NCBI RefSeq assembly: GCF_007753095.1
Contig: NZ_CP036348.1
Span: forward strand, 4,563,311 to 4,627,310
DNA length: 64,000 nt
Source: Rosistilla carotiformis
Lineage (GTDB): Bacteria; Planctomycetota; Planctomycetia; Pirellulales; Pirellulaceae
Reading direction: 5' to 3'
Below are positions 28,506 to 37,652 of the stretch, in pieces (position 1 is the stretch's first letter; every line of letters starts with the position of its first letter). The notes under the pieces are model-generated. The model searched no databases and was not told the DNA's origin. It saw only the letters and a program-made list of their open reading frames with translations. A program made the translations under genes and the position numbers.

Positions 28506-29189
28506 ATGGCCGGTGAATCTCCCGAAACGCAAAAATCGACCGGTCCACCACACATCGGTGCGATCAACCCTGCGATTCCGCCCGCGACCGTGGCCCGTTT
28601 GATCCTCTACGCACGCGAATTAGGACGCTTGCGGCGGGAGGGAGAATCCCATGTCAGCAGCAAGTTGCTGGGTCAGTTGCTGTCGGTCAGCGACGCCGTC
28701 GTCCGCCGCGATGTCAACCATCTTGGTTCGATGGGGCAACGAGGCGTGGGATACGAAATTGGCCCGCTGATCCAACAGATCCGCCAGACGATGGGGACCA
28801 ATCGGTCATGGAAAGTCGCACTGATTGGGGCGGGTAGCCTGGGGCACGCATTGATGCGTTATCGCGGCTTCGATGAACAGGGTTTCCAATTGGTTGCGGC
28901 CTTCGATACCGATCCGGCGATCTGTTCGCGAAACATCGCCGGAATTCCGGTGCTTCCGCTGGAACAACTAGAAACCACCATCGCCGCAGAACGCGTCTCG
29001 CTGGCGATTCTTGCCGTACCGGTCGATGCAGCCGATGCGGTAGCGAAAAGGCTCGCCGCGCTGGGGGTTGCTGGGATCCTAAATTTCGCCCCACGCACGC
29101 TGCAAAAATTTCCGGGTGTCTGTGTCGTGAATGTCGATCTGGCGAGCGAATTGCAGCAATTGTCGTTTGCTGTGGTCAGCCAGCAATAA
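28506..29189 (+). CDS. rex: Redox-sensing transcriptional repressor Rex
   Basis: 227 residues, slightly longer than typical Rex (about 210) owing to an N-terminal extension. The winged-helix DNA-binding domain covers about residues 25-95 (PATVARLILYARELGRL, HVSSKLLGQLLSVSDAVVRR and DVNHLG). The NAD(H)-binding Rossmann domain begins with VALIGAGSLGHAL (GAGSLG at 108-113) and continues with AAFDTDPA and LAILAVPVDAADAVAKRL. Rex represses fermentation and respiration genes when NADH is low and releases DNA when NADH rises. No obvious respiratory target adjoins it. Annotation is secure from motifs; targets cannot be read here. Confidence 0.93.
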   Translation: MAGESPETQKSTGPPHIGAINPAIPPATVARLILYARELGRLRREGESHVSSKLLGQLLSVSDAVVRRDVNHLGSMGQRGVGYEIGPLIQQIRQTMGTNRSWKVALIGAGSLGHALMRYRGFDEQGFQLVAAFDTDPAICSRNIAGIPVLPLEQLETTIAAERVSLAILAVPVDAADAVAKRLAALGVAGILNFAPRTLQKFPGVCVVNVDLASELQQLSFAVVSQQ

Positions 29190-29347
29190 ACGGCCCCGCC
29201 GACGGTTCGCACCCTCCTGACGCGTCGCAGACGGCCCGGCCATTTCGACGGCAAGTTGGCCGACTGCGAAAATTTCGCCCCCTCATTTTATCGAGGTGCT
29301 ATGTTTCAGTGACCCCAACCTAGTTTCGCTAGCCAAGGAGCCCAAAA

Positions 29348-30565
29348 GTGGCCAACGAAGTACTGATCGACGACCATGACCCACAAGCCAAGATCGCATC
29401 TCCACACTTGGATCTCTCGGGTCAGCCTCAATCACGCACATCGGGACGTCGCGAAAATCGGGTGTTACGTGTCCTTCACGTGGTCAACGGCGAACATTAT
29501 TCGGGAGCGGAACGTGTTCAGACCCACCTTGCCCGTCGGCTGCCGGAATGTGGGGTTTCGGTCGATTTTGCCTGTTTGACGCCCGACCGCTTTCCGAAGC
29601 AATTCGACGTCGAATCCAGTCAACTGTTCGATATGAAGATGCGGAACCGTTGGGATATCGCGGCGGCGCGGCGCGTTGCCAAGCTCGCTCGCGATGGCAA
29701 CTATCAACTGCTGCACGCTCACACGCCCCGATCGGCAATGATCGCCGCCTACGCATCGCGGCAAGCACGGCGACCATGGGTCTACCATGTTCACAGCCCC
29801 GCAGCCGCCGATTCAACGCGGCCGATCCAGAATCGCATCAACGCAATGACGGAGCGATTCTGCCTGCTGTCGACCGCCCATCAAATCACCGTCTCGAACA
29901 GTTTGAGAAACCACACGATTGGTCAGGGCTTTGATCCGGCCAATGTTACCACGGTCCACAACGGCGTCCCTGCGATCCGTCCCGATCGCAGTGAGTTCCC
30001 GCAGGTGGGAGGTGTTTGGACGCTGGGGATCGTCGCACTGCACCGACCTCGCAAGGGCTTGGAGACGCTGCTGGACGCTCAACGGATCGTCCGCGACGCC
30101 GGACTGGATGTCCGCGTGCGATGCGTCGGCCCCTTTGAAACGCCTAGCTACGAAGCGAGCATTCGATCGCGAGTCGATCATCTACAACTGGGGCCCGACG
30201 TCGAATTCACCGGATTCGTCAACGACATTCCCACCGCGCTCAGTCAGCTTGATGCGATGGTTTTGCCTAGCCTGTTCGGTGAAGGACTTCCGATGGTGGT
30301 CCTCGAAGCGATGGCTGCCGCGGTCCCCGTGATTGCCACTCGAGTCGAAGGAACGCCCGAAGCGATACGACACGACATGGAAGGCCTGTTGGCCGAAGCC
30401 GGGAACGCCACCGACTTGGCCGCGCAAATCCAACGCCTTGTTTGCGGGGAAGTCTCCTGGCATGCGTTGGCTGAAGCAGCCGCCCAACGCCACGCCGAAG
30501 AATTCTCCGACCTCGCGATGGCTCGTGGCGTCGCCGATGTCTATCGCAAGGTCCTCGAACGCTAA
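29348..30565 (+). CDS. Glycosyltransferase family 4
   Basis: 405 residues with GT-B architecture. The N-terminal acceptor domain has LHVVNGEHYSGAERVQTHLA (about 41-60) and LHAHTPRSAMIAAYASR. The C-terminal nucleotide-sugar domain has GIVALHRPRKGLETLLDAQR, DVEFTGFVNDIPTALSQLD, and the family's E-x7-E region (GEGLPMVVLEAMAAAVPVIA). It transfers a sugar from a nucleotide donor to a glycan or lipid, probably at the cytoplasmic face of the membrane. The GTG at 29348 has AAGGAG about 7 nt upstream. It is not in an obvious polysaccharide cluster. Substrate unknown. Confidence 0.9.
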   Translation: MANEVLIDDHDPQAKIASPHLDLSGQPQSRTSGRRENRVLRVLHVVNGEHYSGAERVQTHLARRLPECGVSVDFACLTPDRFPKQFDVESSQLFDMKMRNRWDIAAARRVAKLARDGNYQLLHAHTPRSAMIAAYASRQARRPWVYHVHSPAAADSTRPIQNRINAMTERFCLLSTAHQITVSNSLRNHTIGQGFDPANVTTVHNGVPAIRPDRSEFPQVGGVWTLGIVALHRPRKGLETLLDAQRIVRDAGLDVRVRCVGPFETPSYEASIRSRVDHLQLGPDVEFTGFVNDIPTALSQLDAMVLPSLFGEGLPMVVLEAMAAAVPVIATRVEGTPEAIRHDMEGLLAEAGNATDLAAQIQRLVCGEVSWHALAEAAAQRHAEEFSDLAMARGVADVYRKVLER

Positions 30566-30765
30566 CGATGCATTCACGCGATCGAACCGCCGACCGCGGA
30601 TCGCATCTCCCGCGACGTCCGGCGAACCGCTAAAATTGCGCAACAAGAAACCGACCGAAAGCCCAGTGTCCTGCCGTGAGCGGGTCCCCGTTTTGGGAAC
30701 GATGTTCCAAACCGACGGTCTCGAGGTTTCCCCGACGTCGAACAAACGGACCGAACGTGCGTTGA

Positions 30766-31236
30766 ATGGATCTTCAATCGGAAACGCCCATCTCCCCGAA
30801 ACTCCGCGGCGCGTCCGCCTGGATTGCGGGTGTCGCCATCGGACTCTTGGTTATTGGCGGCGGGTTCCTCCTGTACCACGTTGAACCCAACGCTACGTCG
30901 TGGTATCCGAAATGCCCGCTTCATCAGATGACCGGCCTCCATTGCCCCGGCTGCGGAATCACCCGATCCGCAAGCGCCCTGGTGCATGGCGACCTAGCGA
31001 CCGCCGTGCGCATGAACCCGTTGGCGGTGCTTGGCGGTCCCATCCTCGTGATACTGCTGTGGCGAAGAGGTCGCCAACCGTCAGCGGACAAGCCAACCGG
31101 ACCGGCACTCGGCCAGATATTGCTTGTCGTGCTGGTCGTTTATTTTGTCGCCCGCAACGTCCCGTCGCCATCACGCAGCTGGCTCGCGCCCCCCGAAAGA
31201 GACGCTTCGGCCGTGGAAACGCCTGTGGCTGGCTGA
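30766..31236 (+). CDS. DUF2752 membrane protein
   Basis: 156 residues. The hydrophobic segment GVAIGLLVIGGGFLLYHVEP is followed by the DUF2752 signature CPLHQMTGLHCPGCGITRSA, with conserved cysteines, and LATAVRMNPLAVLGGPILVI. A second or third helix near LGQILLVVLVVYFVARNV completes a small polytopic membrane protein. The function of the family is not established. The CxxC pair could bind metal or form a disulfide. It lies about 200 nt after the glycosyltransferase and is probably transcribed separately. Confidence 0.85.
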   Translation: MDLQSETPISPKLRGASAWIAGVAIGLLVIGGGFLLYHVEPNATSWYPKCPLHQMTGLHCPGCGITRSASALVHGDLATAVRMNPLAVLGGPILVILLWRRGRQPSADKPTGPALGQILLVVLVVYFVARNVPSPSRSWLAPPERDASAVETPVAG

Positions 31237-31261
31237 TCGATTCGCCGTATGGCATCCGGCG

Positions 31262-32269
31262 TTATCCCAGCGTCCAAACCTTATCGGCGGCATTCAACAG
31301 CAGCGCCCGCCGCGTCGTTTCGGGCAAGATCACATGGCCGTCATCGATCCAGTGAACTTGGCTATGGACGGCTCGAAACCGAGCGGCCGATGTCGTGACG
31401 ATCTGCCGCTTCGCATCGGCAGGAACATCGCCCGTGCGGACGCTCGGATTGCGGCAACTGGCAACACTGCGGATCGCATCGCGAGGCGAATGCAAGATCG
31501 GCCCGGCGTCGAAAATATCGACAAGTCCGCGCGACGCAAAGCCTTCCCGTTGCAGCATCGTTTGGGCCGGCCGCGTCTGATCATGCACCTGACCAATCAC
31601 GGCGCAAACCGGGGCCGGCAAGAGGTCCCAGTAGATCGGATGTTGTGGCATCAGGTCTTCGATGAACTTTTTTGAAACCGTCGAGAGCGCATCGGCAACC
31701 GGGAAATCGACGTGAAAAAAATGGCGGCCCACCGCCTCCCAAAACGGACTGTGCCCCTGTGCATCCGAAACACCACGCATCTCCGCGATCACCTCGCTGG
31801 CGAACCGGCCGGGCCGCTGTGCGATCATCGAGAACCGCGCTATCGACAGTAAACTGCCGCGTCCTTGCCCACGAAACTCGGGTAACAGGAACAGGCTGCC
31901 GATCTCCGTCGGCCCGTCGTGGATCCGTTTCAATTGCAAGGTTCGCACACTTGCGCGAACGTCTAATTCTTCCGACGCCTTCGCTTCGGTTACCACTTCG
32001 TACGCATAAAACGGTTCGTAACCGCCGGTCTTGGCGAAGATGCAAGACGTTCCGACCAGCGCGCCGGTCGCCAGATCTTCCATCACAAACACGTACGGCT
32101 CGCCGCCCGGCCGTTCCGACTTTCGCGTAAACGCAAAATGCGACCACTCCAGCCGCTCGTGCAGCTGAGCTTTGGTCAGCCGCAGCGAAGTCAAACCGAA
32201 GCCCGACCGCTCGATCAGATCGAACAGAGGTTCCCAATCGTCGAGTGTTGCCGCGCGGACGACTTCCAT
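31262..32269 (-). CDS. astA: Arginine N-succinyltransferase
   Basis: 335 residues, close to E. coli AstA (344). It starts with VVRAATLDDWEPLFDLIERS and continues GFGLTSLRLTKAQLHERLEW. Later segments IGSLFLLPEFRGQGRGSLLS and FDAGPILHSPRDAIRSVA match the family. AstA transfers succinyl from succinyl-CoA to the alpha-amino group of arginine, the first step of the ammonia-producing AST catabolic pathway. The gene starts 2 nt after the stop of the class III aminotransferase gene, a tight operon. AstB, AstD and AstE are not adjacent. Confidence 0.9.
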   Translation of the reverse strand: MEVVRAATLDDWEPLFDLIERSGFGLTSLRLTKAQLHERLEWSHFAFTRKSERPGGEPYVFVMEDLATGALVGTSCIFAKTGGYEPFYAYEVVTEAKASEELDVRASVRTLQLKRIHDGPTEIGSLFLLPEFRGQGRGSLLSIARFSMIAQRPGRFASEVIAEMRGVSDAQGHSPFWEAVGRHFFHVDFPVADALSTVSKKFIEDLMPQHPIYWDLLPAPVCAVIGQVHDQTRPAQTMLQREGFASRGLVDIFDAGPILHSPRDAIRSVASCRNPSVRTGDVPADAKRQIVTTSAARFRAVHSQVHWIDDGHVILPETTRRALLLNAADKVWTLG

Positions 32270-32271
32270 AA

Positions 32272-33684
32272 TCAGTGAGCCGCCTTTGGTTGCGTCGTCT
32301 GAAGCATCCGATCGATGAGCGCGATCGCGTGATCGATGTGTTCAGGCGTGGTGATCGTTGGAGGGGGCAGGAATCGAACGCGATGCGGATTCCCACCGCA
32401 CAAGAAACAGATCAGCCCCGCGTCGTAGAGGTCGCGAACCCAGCGATTGGCAGTTTCATAGCTACCGTCACCCGGCGTCACCGCGACCATCATCCCCTCG
32501 CCGTACGGACCTTCAACCTGCCCCGGATACCGCTGGGCAAGCGACCGCAAGCCGTTGACGAAATGGTCGTGGTTGCGTTGATTGCGGCCGTCGACACCAA
32601 AACAGCCGCTCGATGCCAATTGGTCCAGCATCCGTTGACCGGTCGCGATCGACGCAGAGGCCCCGGTGAAGGTTTGGCTGAGAATCGGCGCGGTCGGCTG
32701 CAGTTGATTGCGATACAGCGTGGCACAAACCTGTGTGATCTTGCCAATCGTGACGATATCGACGTACCGATCCAGATCAAACGACTGGTAGGCAAGCGGC
32801 GCGGTGGTCCGGCCAAACGATTGCACTTCGTCGAAGACCGTCAAGATTCCCGCTTCGCGGATTGGTTTCAGGAGCGTCTTGAAAAATTCGGGACTCCCCG
32901 CCACGTAGCCCCCTTCGCCCGCGATCGGTTCGGCCCAGAAAGCCGCATGCCGTCCCGGATAGCGGGTCAACAGCTCCTGCAATCGATCGACAGCCGCTTG
33001 CGTGCTCGCGTCGGGTTTTGCGGGATCGAAGAAAGGCAAATAGTCGACGAGGAGCGTTTCAGGTAGCCCGCTGCGGTAGCTGGGTCGGTCGGTCAACGCC
33101 GCCAACGCAAGCGATCGACCGGCGAAACAGTTCGTGAAGGCGATGATCCGGTCCGCGGGGCGTCGCGCATGAAACGCGATCTTTAATGCGTTCTCGTTTG
33201 CCATCGCCCCGCTGGTCGACAGCAGGCAGTGGGCCAGTTCGGAACCGTTGGAATTAGCGATCGAAATCAAACGTTCGCACAGCGCGATCGAAGGCCGATT
33301 CTGTTGCAAGTTTCCTTGCATCACCGTGTCCTCCAACGCGCCGTCGATTGCGGCGTCCAACATCTGTTCGTGGCTGTGCCCCATTCCGTGCACGCCGATC
33401 CCACCGATGAAGTCCAACTTGACGCTGCCGTCGGCCAATTCGACCCACGGACCGTTCCCGATCCCACTGGCAATGTAAGGGAAATAGGGGGCCGCGCCAC
33501 GGGCCTCGGTCAGCCGCGCCAATTGATCCGCGTACGATTCGGCAAGCTGCGGATCGGCAGGTCGAACATCGGTCATTGACCCTGAATATTCGCGGAGCGT
33601 TTCAGCCAACAAGGCCTTCGCCTTCGCGACTCGCGGGTCGTTACGAAATCGATCGGCAATAAGACGAGAGTTGTCGTCGTTCAT
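32272..33684 (-). CDS. Class III aminotransferase (AstC/lysine aminotransferase-like)
   Basis: 470 residues, longer than acetyl/succinylornithine aminotransferases (about 400). Visible PLP-enzyme landmarks are GIGVHGMGHSHEQML, LSTSGAMANENALKIA, the conserved FDEVQSFGRT (D285) and the Schiff-base lysine K315 in DIVTIGKITQV. The C-terminal region has EGPYGEGMMVAVTPGDGS and NPHRVRFLPPPTIT. The context with astA suggests transamination of succinylornithine or a related omega-amino acid. Length and sequence lean towards the lysine/omega-amino group, so the substrate is open. It is the first gene of a two-gene operon with astA. Confidence 0.85.
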   Translation of the reverse strand: MNDDNSRLIADRFRNDPRVAKAKALLAETLREYSGSMTDVRPADPQLAESYADQLARLTEARGAAPYFPYIASGIGNGPWVELADGSVKLDFIGGIGVHGMGHSHEQMLDAAIDGALEDTVMQGNLQQNRPSIALCERLISIANSNGSELAHCLLSTSGAMANENALKIAFHARRPADRIIAFTNCFAGRSLALAALTDRPSYRSGLPETLLVDYLPFFDPAKPDASTQAAVDRLQELLTRYPGRHAAFWAEPIAGEGGYVAGSPEFFKTLLKPIREAGILTVFDEVQSFGRTTAPLAYQSFDLDRYVDIVTIGKITQVCATLYRNQLQPTAPILSQTFTGASASIATGQRMLDQLASSGCFGVDGRNQRNHDHFVNGLRSLAQRYPGQVEGPYGEGMMVAVTPGDGSYETANRWVRDLYDAGLICFLCGGNPHRVRFLPPPTITTPEHIDHAIALIDRMLQTTQPKAAH

Positions 33685-34068
33685 GAACCGTTTACCTGAA
33701 CACGGAAGCGCGAAAACCGGGACGATGGAAATATCAAGTATATAGTCTCTCGCAACCCATGCGCAATCGCACCAAGATTGGATTCGCCGGAATCAACCAC
33801 ATACCAACGCCTGCCGCCTCACAGCGATGGAACGATCCCAAAACCGTATTGTTCCGCCCCCAGGGGATGCAAACCGCCAGAGTTACAAAGATCGCGCAAA
33901 AGCAACTCGGATCGTCCGCCGTCGGTCCCGATCGGCTTAACGCTCAGGCCATCGAAACGGCCACCGACCGCCATTGCGGCACCGTACCGATCACTCCATT
34001 AAAAAACCGGTAGACGCATTGCTGCGCTACCGGTTGCATTTCAAATTGCAAGTCACACGGACTTCACG
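33685..34068. other. 384-base intergenic region
   Basis: It holds the terminator of the outer-membrane protein gene at 34001-34035 and presumably the promoter of the aminotransferase operon near its left end. The 84-codon open frame inside it has no ribosome-binding site or recognisable domain. Confidence 0.4.
34001..34035 (-). terminator. Intrinsic terminator of the outer-membrane protein gene
   Basis: Read on the minus strand, a 9-bp stem (AACCGGTAG at 34005-34013 on the + strand with CTACCGGTT at 34027-34035) ends in a run of six T. It lies 34 nt beyond the stop codon of the gene at 34069. Confidence 0.85.
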
Positions 34069-34884
34069 TTAGAAGCGAACGCCAGTCGAGAAGGTCACGC
34101 CAACGAAGCCGATGTTTTGATCCAGCAGACCCAGTGCCGATGGAGGAAGTTCCCACAACTGGGTTTCAAAAGCAGCCCGTGCAAAAGCATGGGTTCCCCA
34201 CAATTCCTGGGAGTACTCGCCACCCAACTGCAGTTCCATCACGGGCATCACTTCTTGCGAAGAAGAAATTGGAGCGCCCAAGATGTTGACGACGTGATCA
34301 CCAAAAAGGAGCGATCCACGTGCACCACCGATCAGCGAAAAGGGACCGTCACCAAGTTGCCGACTTGCCGACAACGCCACGGTGGATCCCCAACCGTTAA
34401 ACGATTCGGTGAGCACGGGGGCGACTTGATCATCGATTTCGCCCCAACGGACACCACCGGACAGATCGAATGAGTAGCGGCCACGTGTGAATAGCTGAGT
34501 CAATTCAGCATCCCAAGTCTGCGCCGTCAGACTTGGATCCAACAAGGGACCTCCCGCTGCGTCTTGGTCGAAATGCCAATATCGCGAACGAAACCCTAAG
34601 CCGGTTTCCGCGCGATATCCCAACCAATAACGTCCTCCAACCCCCATGTCGCGTTCGGGTAAGATCGCGGTGCTGCTGAGCGGGGCAATCGTGACGGAGC
34701 CCGAATGTGGTGTCAACAACGTCAATTCTGCGCCAGCGAAGAAGCCGCTGTTGGATTTGCAACAGAGATTGCTGCTGCAGGAGGAAGAGGATCCGAAATC
34801 GGCGCAGTCGTTGTCGACTGCGTAAGCAAAACTAGCCAGGGAGCAAAACTGAAACGCGATAAAGAAAACACAACTCTTGTGCAT
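34069..34884 (-). CDS. Outer-membrane beta-barrel protein
   Basis: About 271 residues. A signal peptide (CVFFIAFQFCSLASFAYAV) leads to a Cys-containing linker (CADFGSSSSCSSNLCC). Alternating beta-strand segments follow, such as GRYWLGYRAETGLGFRSRYW and LFTRGRYSFDLSGGVRWGE. The last residue is phenylalanine (FSTGVRF), the usual signal for barrel insertion. It resembles the Lpg1974-type pore-forming or Opa-like barrels frequent in planctomycetes. The ATG at 34884 gives a clean signal peptide; 34896 and 34926 are alternatives. Predicted to be a pore in the outer membrane; cargo unknown. Confidence 0.75.
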   Translation of the reverse strand: MHKSCVFFIAFQFCSLASFAYAVDNDCADFGSSSSCSSNLCCKSNSGFFAGAELTLLTPHSGSVTIAPLSSTAILPERDMGVGGRYWLGYRAETGLGFRSRYWHFDQDAAGGPLLDPSLTAQTWDAELTQLFTRGRYSFDLSGGVRWGEIDDQVAPVLTESFNGWGSTVALSASRQLGDGPFSLIGGARGSLLFGDHVVNILGAPISSSQEVMPVMELQLGGEYSQELWGTHAFARAAFETQLWELPPSALGLLDQNIGFVGVTFSTGVRF

Positions 34885-35199
34885 GGTCGAAATCATCCGT
34901 GAGGTCCGCCGCTTCAACGATCGCATTTGAAATCATTTCAATGCCATTGGATCGTGAAACCACATGGATTGTCGGCATAAGAAGCAGGATTCGCATTGCC
35001 TGAACTCTTTCGAATGTGCATTCGACAGAAACCGCACAAACCTCCACCCGCCCATCGATCGACTTTTCCAGCCAGCAAACAGCATGTTCAACCTGCGTCC
35101 CCCCGATCCCCTGCGTCGACGCAGCGGCATGGCCAAGCGGTGGCGTCTGCAGTTCGACGACGCATGATCCGAGAAACGTTTATCGCAAACGCTCGCCAA

Positions 35200-35457
35200 C
35201 TACTTCCGCAGCTTTGCCGCTTTAATCAAAGCTTCCAGTTCCAAGACATGTTCGTAGGGGGCCCGGCGCCGCTGGTACTTGTTCGTGACCAGTTCGTGGA
35301 GTGTTTCGAGATCCTCCAACGAGATGTCCGTTGTTTCGACCCATTCCGGTTCGGATTTCAGTCGTGACCGAAGCTTCCATTTACCGCCGTGGCGGATCGC
35401 GGTGGCGATGCGTGTCTCTCCCTCATCGGTGGTTTCACGCCATTCGTGTTTCTTCAT
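35200..35457 (-). CDS. Small unknown 85-residue protein
   Basis: It begins MKKHEWRETTDEGETRIATA and has a basic segment RHGGKWKLRSRLKSE and a predicted helical end (YEHVLELEALIKAAKLRK). No signal or membrane segment is seen. The longer frame to 35631 lacks codon-like character before this ATG. A GGA lies about 10 nt upstream. It looks conserved and soluble, but I do not recognise the family. It is transcribed away from the outer-membrane protein and beside no obvious partner. Confidence 0.65.
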   Translation of the reverse strand: MKKHEWRETTDEGETRIATAIRHGGKWKLRSRLKSEPEWVETTDISLEDLETLHELVTNKYQRRRAPYEHVLELEALIKAAKLRK

Positions 35458-35672
35458 GATTCGTATTCCAGGGGGTCTGCGACTCAGAAGATTTAACGCA
35501 GGGACGGGAAAAGATGCGGGCAACCGAACGGCGTTGTCGCGCCGGGAGACCGAAACATCGCAAGCGAAAATGGTATCAATCCATGATTGCAAAAGATAGT
35601 CGCAGAACGCCGGGACACGGGAAATCAACACTCGGGTTCATGCGACGGCACGGATCCATCTCGATTGCGACC

Positions 35673-37091
35673 CTAGAACAGTTCGTGCAGCGGTTCGCCT
35701 TCGGCTAACAAACTGATCGGTTGGCCGCTGGCATCGATCGCCGCGAGATCGTGAACGCCCATCGCGTGGTAAACGGTTTTGACGATGTCCTCGGGACCGA
35801 TCGTTTGATGTTCCGGGTATTCGCCTCGCTTATCGGTCCCACCGTAGATTTGGCCGCCGCGGATGCCTCCACCGGCGAACAGGTTGCTCATACAAGCGGT
35901 CCAGTGATCGCGTCCCGCCCCGACGGTGCCGCCCGAGCGCACGTCGCCGATCTTTGGCTTGCGGCCCATCTCGCTAGAGACCAAGACCAACGTCTCGTCG
36001 ATCAATCCGCTTTGCGCCAGGTCCTCGATCAGCGCCGAATAACAGCGATCAAATTCTGGCAACAGGTTTTCTTGCAAGCACTGAAAATTGTTCCCATGCG
36101 TATCCCAACCGCCGGCACTCTTACACTTGGCGTTGAGGCTTGTGTCTTCCTTCCAAAACACGGTCACAAACGGCACGCCCGCCTGCACCAAACGGCGAGC
36201 CATCAAAAGGCTGGTGCCGTTGACCGTCTGGCCATACCTTTCGCGAACGGCCAGCGGTTCCTCGGAGACATCAAACGCACGGCTGGTCGCCGAGGATGCC
36301 AACAGCTCAAACGCTTTGCGATGCTGGATCTCAAAGTTCTTTGCACCCGCGTGCGCTTCAAAGGTGCGCCGCGCCCCGTCGATCGATTTCAGCAATCCAG
36401 CGCGATCGCCCAACCTGTCACGCGAGACGCCATCTTGCAGCGTTAACGAAGGGGCCTGGAAGGTGAGCGGCTGGCCAGGATCGCTGCTCAAATAGAACGG
36501 ATCGAATTCGGCACCCAATCGCGCCGAAAATTGTCCCGGACGTGTGTACGGAGGTCGACTGGGTTTATGAGGCAGCGTGATCGCCTGGGGCAACGATCGG
36601 TGCGGCTCGCGACGCGAGGCGACGACCGATCCCATGAAGGGCCAGTCGTCGGCGTACGGCCGCCGGTCATTGCCTTGCGTGCGGAAAGTGTTGTCCGGGG
36701 CGTGGCCGGTCAGGTTGTAGTAATACCCGGCGTGATGATCTCCCGTCGCCCGGCCGCGGTCGCTGACACCGTGGACGATCGCCAGATGATCGGCCACCTT
36801 TGCGGTCATCGGCAGATGCTCGCACAGCCGAATTCCGGGAGCCGCGGTTTCGATCGAAGCAAACGGTCCGCGATAGGCGCTCCCCGCGTCGGGCTTCATA
36901 TCCCAAGTGTCGACATGCGACGCGCCTCCACACAAAAAAAACAGGATCGTCGACTTCGCCTTGCCCGTGGCGCGCGTCGCGGTTGAACCGGGATTGCCCA
37001 TCGCCGCTGCCGGCAACCGCATTCCGGCGTATCCAACCGTGGAGGCCACGATCGCCGTGCGGCGATCGATACGAACCTTTTCCATGTCCAT
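35673..37091 (-). CDS. DUF1501 domain protein (sulfatase-like fold), Tat-type signal
   Basis: 472 residues. DRRTAIVASTVGYAGMRLPA resembles a Tat signal, and DUF1501 proteins are commonly annotated with one. The body has LFFLCGGASHVDTWDMKPDA, LPMTAKVADHLAIVHGVSD, TGDHHAGYYYNLTGH and VLVSSEMGRKPKIGD. DUF1501 belongs to the alkaline-phosphatase-like group and in planctomycetes usually pairs with a DUF1549/DUF1553 cytochrome partner. Here no such partner is adjacent, so this is an orphan copy. The enzyme activity of the family is not established. Predicted periplasmic. Confidence 0.9.
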   Translation of the reverse strand: MDMEKVRIDRRTAIVASTVGYAGMRLPAAAMGNPGSTATRATGKAKSTILFFLCGGASHVDTWDMKPDAGSAYRGPFASIETAAPGIRLCEHLPMTAKVADHLAIVHGVSDRGRATGDHHAGYYYNLTGHAPDNTFRTQGNDRRPYADDWPFMGSVVASRREPHRSLPQAITLPHKPSRPPYTRPGQFSARLGAEFDPFYLSSDPGQPLTFQAPSLTLQDGVSRDRLGDRAGLLKSIDGARRTFEAHAGAKNFEIQHRKAFELLASSATSRAFDVSEEPLAVRERYGQTVNGTSLLMARRLVQAGVPFVTVFWKEDTSLNAKCKSAGGWDTHGNNFQCLQENLLPEFDRCYSALIEDLAQSGLIDETLVLVSSEMGRKPKIGDVRSGGTVGAGRDHWTACMSNLFAGGGIRGGQIYGGTDKRGEYPEHQTIGPEDIVKTVYHAMGVHDLAAIDASGQPISLLAEGEPLHELF

Positions 37092-37208
37092 CGTGCATTT
37101 ACCTCAAGGCGGGAGATTGAAGGCGGGATGAGCACAACTTCGGGATTGTATCGCGCGACAAACGGGATTGCGAACTTTTATTCGCCTAAGTTTTCTCGCT
37201 CGATTCTC

Positions 37209-37250
37209 TTGACCGCCCCTCCGCCCGTTGTATCATTGAATTAACACAAC
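37209..37250 (+). promoter_or_regulatory. Sigma-70-like promoter overlapped by an inverted repeat, upstream of the GntR gene
   Basis: TTGACC (37209-37214) and TATCAT (37231-37236) are 16 nt apart, close to consensus. GTTGT (37227-37231) and ACAAC (37246-37250) form an inverted repeat that straddles the -10 box. An AGGAA ribosome-binding site follows at 37251, just before the ATG at 37260. The layout suits autorepression by the encoded GntR protein. Confidence 0.55.
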
Positions 37251-37259
37251 AGGAACGGC

Positions 37260-37652
37260 ATGCAATTACACATCACCACCGACGGCGTACCGATCTTTCA
37301 ACAGATCGTTGATCAAGTGCGGTACCGCATCGTTTCGGGGCAATTGATCGCCGGGGCGGAGCTGCCGACGATCCGCGGTATGGCTGAGGCGTTGCGTGTG
37401 AACCCCAACACGGTCGCTCGCGCCTACCGCGAATTGGAACACGAAGGACTCGTGGAGAAACGGCGGACGACGGGAACGTTTGTCGCCGAACAGGTCGAAC
37501 GACGAACGATTAGCCAACGGCGTGGACTGCTTCAGCCGCACTTGGAACGCTTGATCATCCAATCGCGTCAGTTGGGCTTTTCGATCGATGAAGTCGTCGA
37601 ACAGCTGAAGAAACGGGACGACCAAATTCCTCGCGACGAGAACCGATCATGA
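37260..37652 (+). CDS. GntR family regulator, YtrA subfamily
   Basis: 130 residues. The winged-helix N-terminus reads VPIFQQIVDQVRYRIVSGQL, ELPTIRGMAEALRVNPNTVA and RAYRELEHEGLVEKRRTTGT, a full GntR DNA-binding domain. The C-terminal effector part is only about 55 residues and helical, as in YtrA regulators that control ABC transporters. Its stop overlaps the start of the ABC ATPase gene by 4 nt. It probably represses its own operon through the inverted repeat at 37227-37250. Confidence 0.92.
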   Translation: MQLHITTDGVPIFQQIVDQVRYRIVSGQLIAGAELPTIRGMAEALRVNPNTVARAYRELEHEGLVEKRRTTGTFVAEQVERRTISQRRGLLQPHLERLIIQSRQLGFSIDEVVEQLKKRDDQIPRDENRS

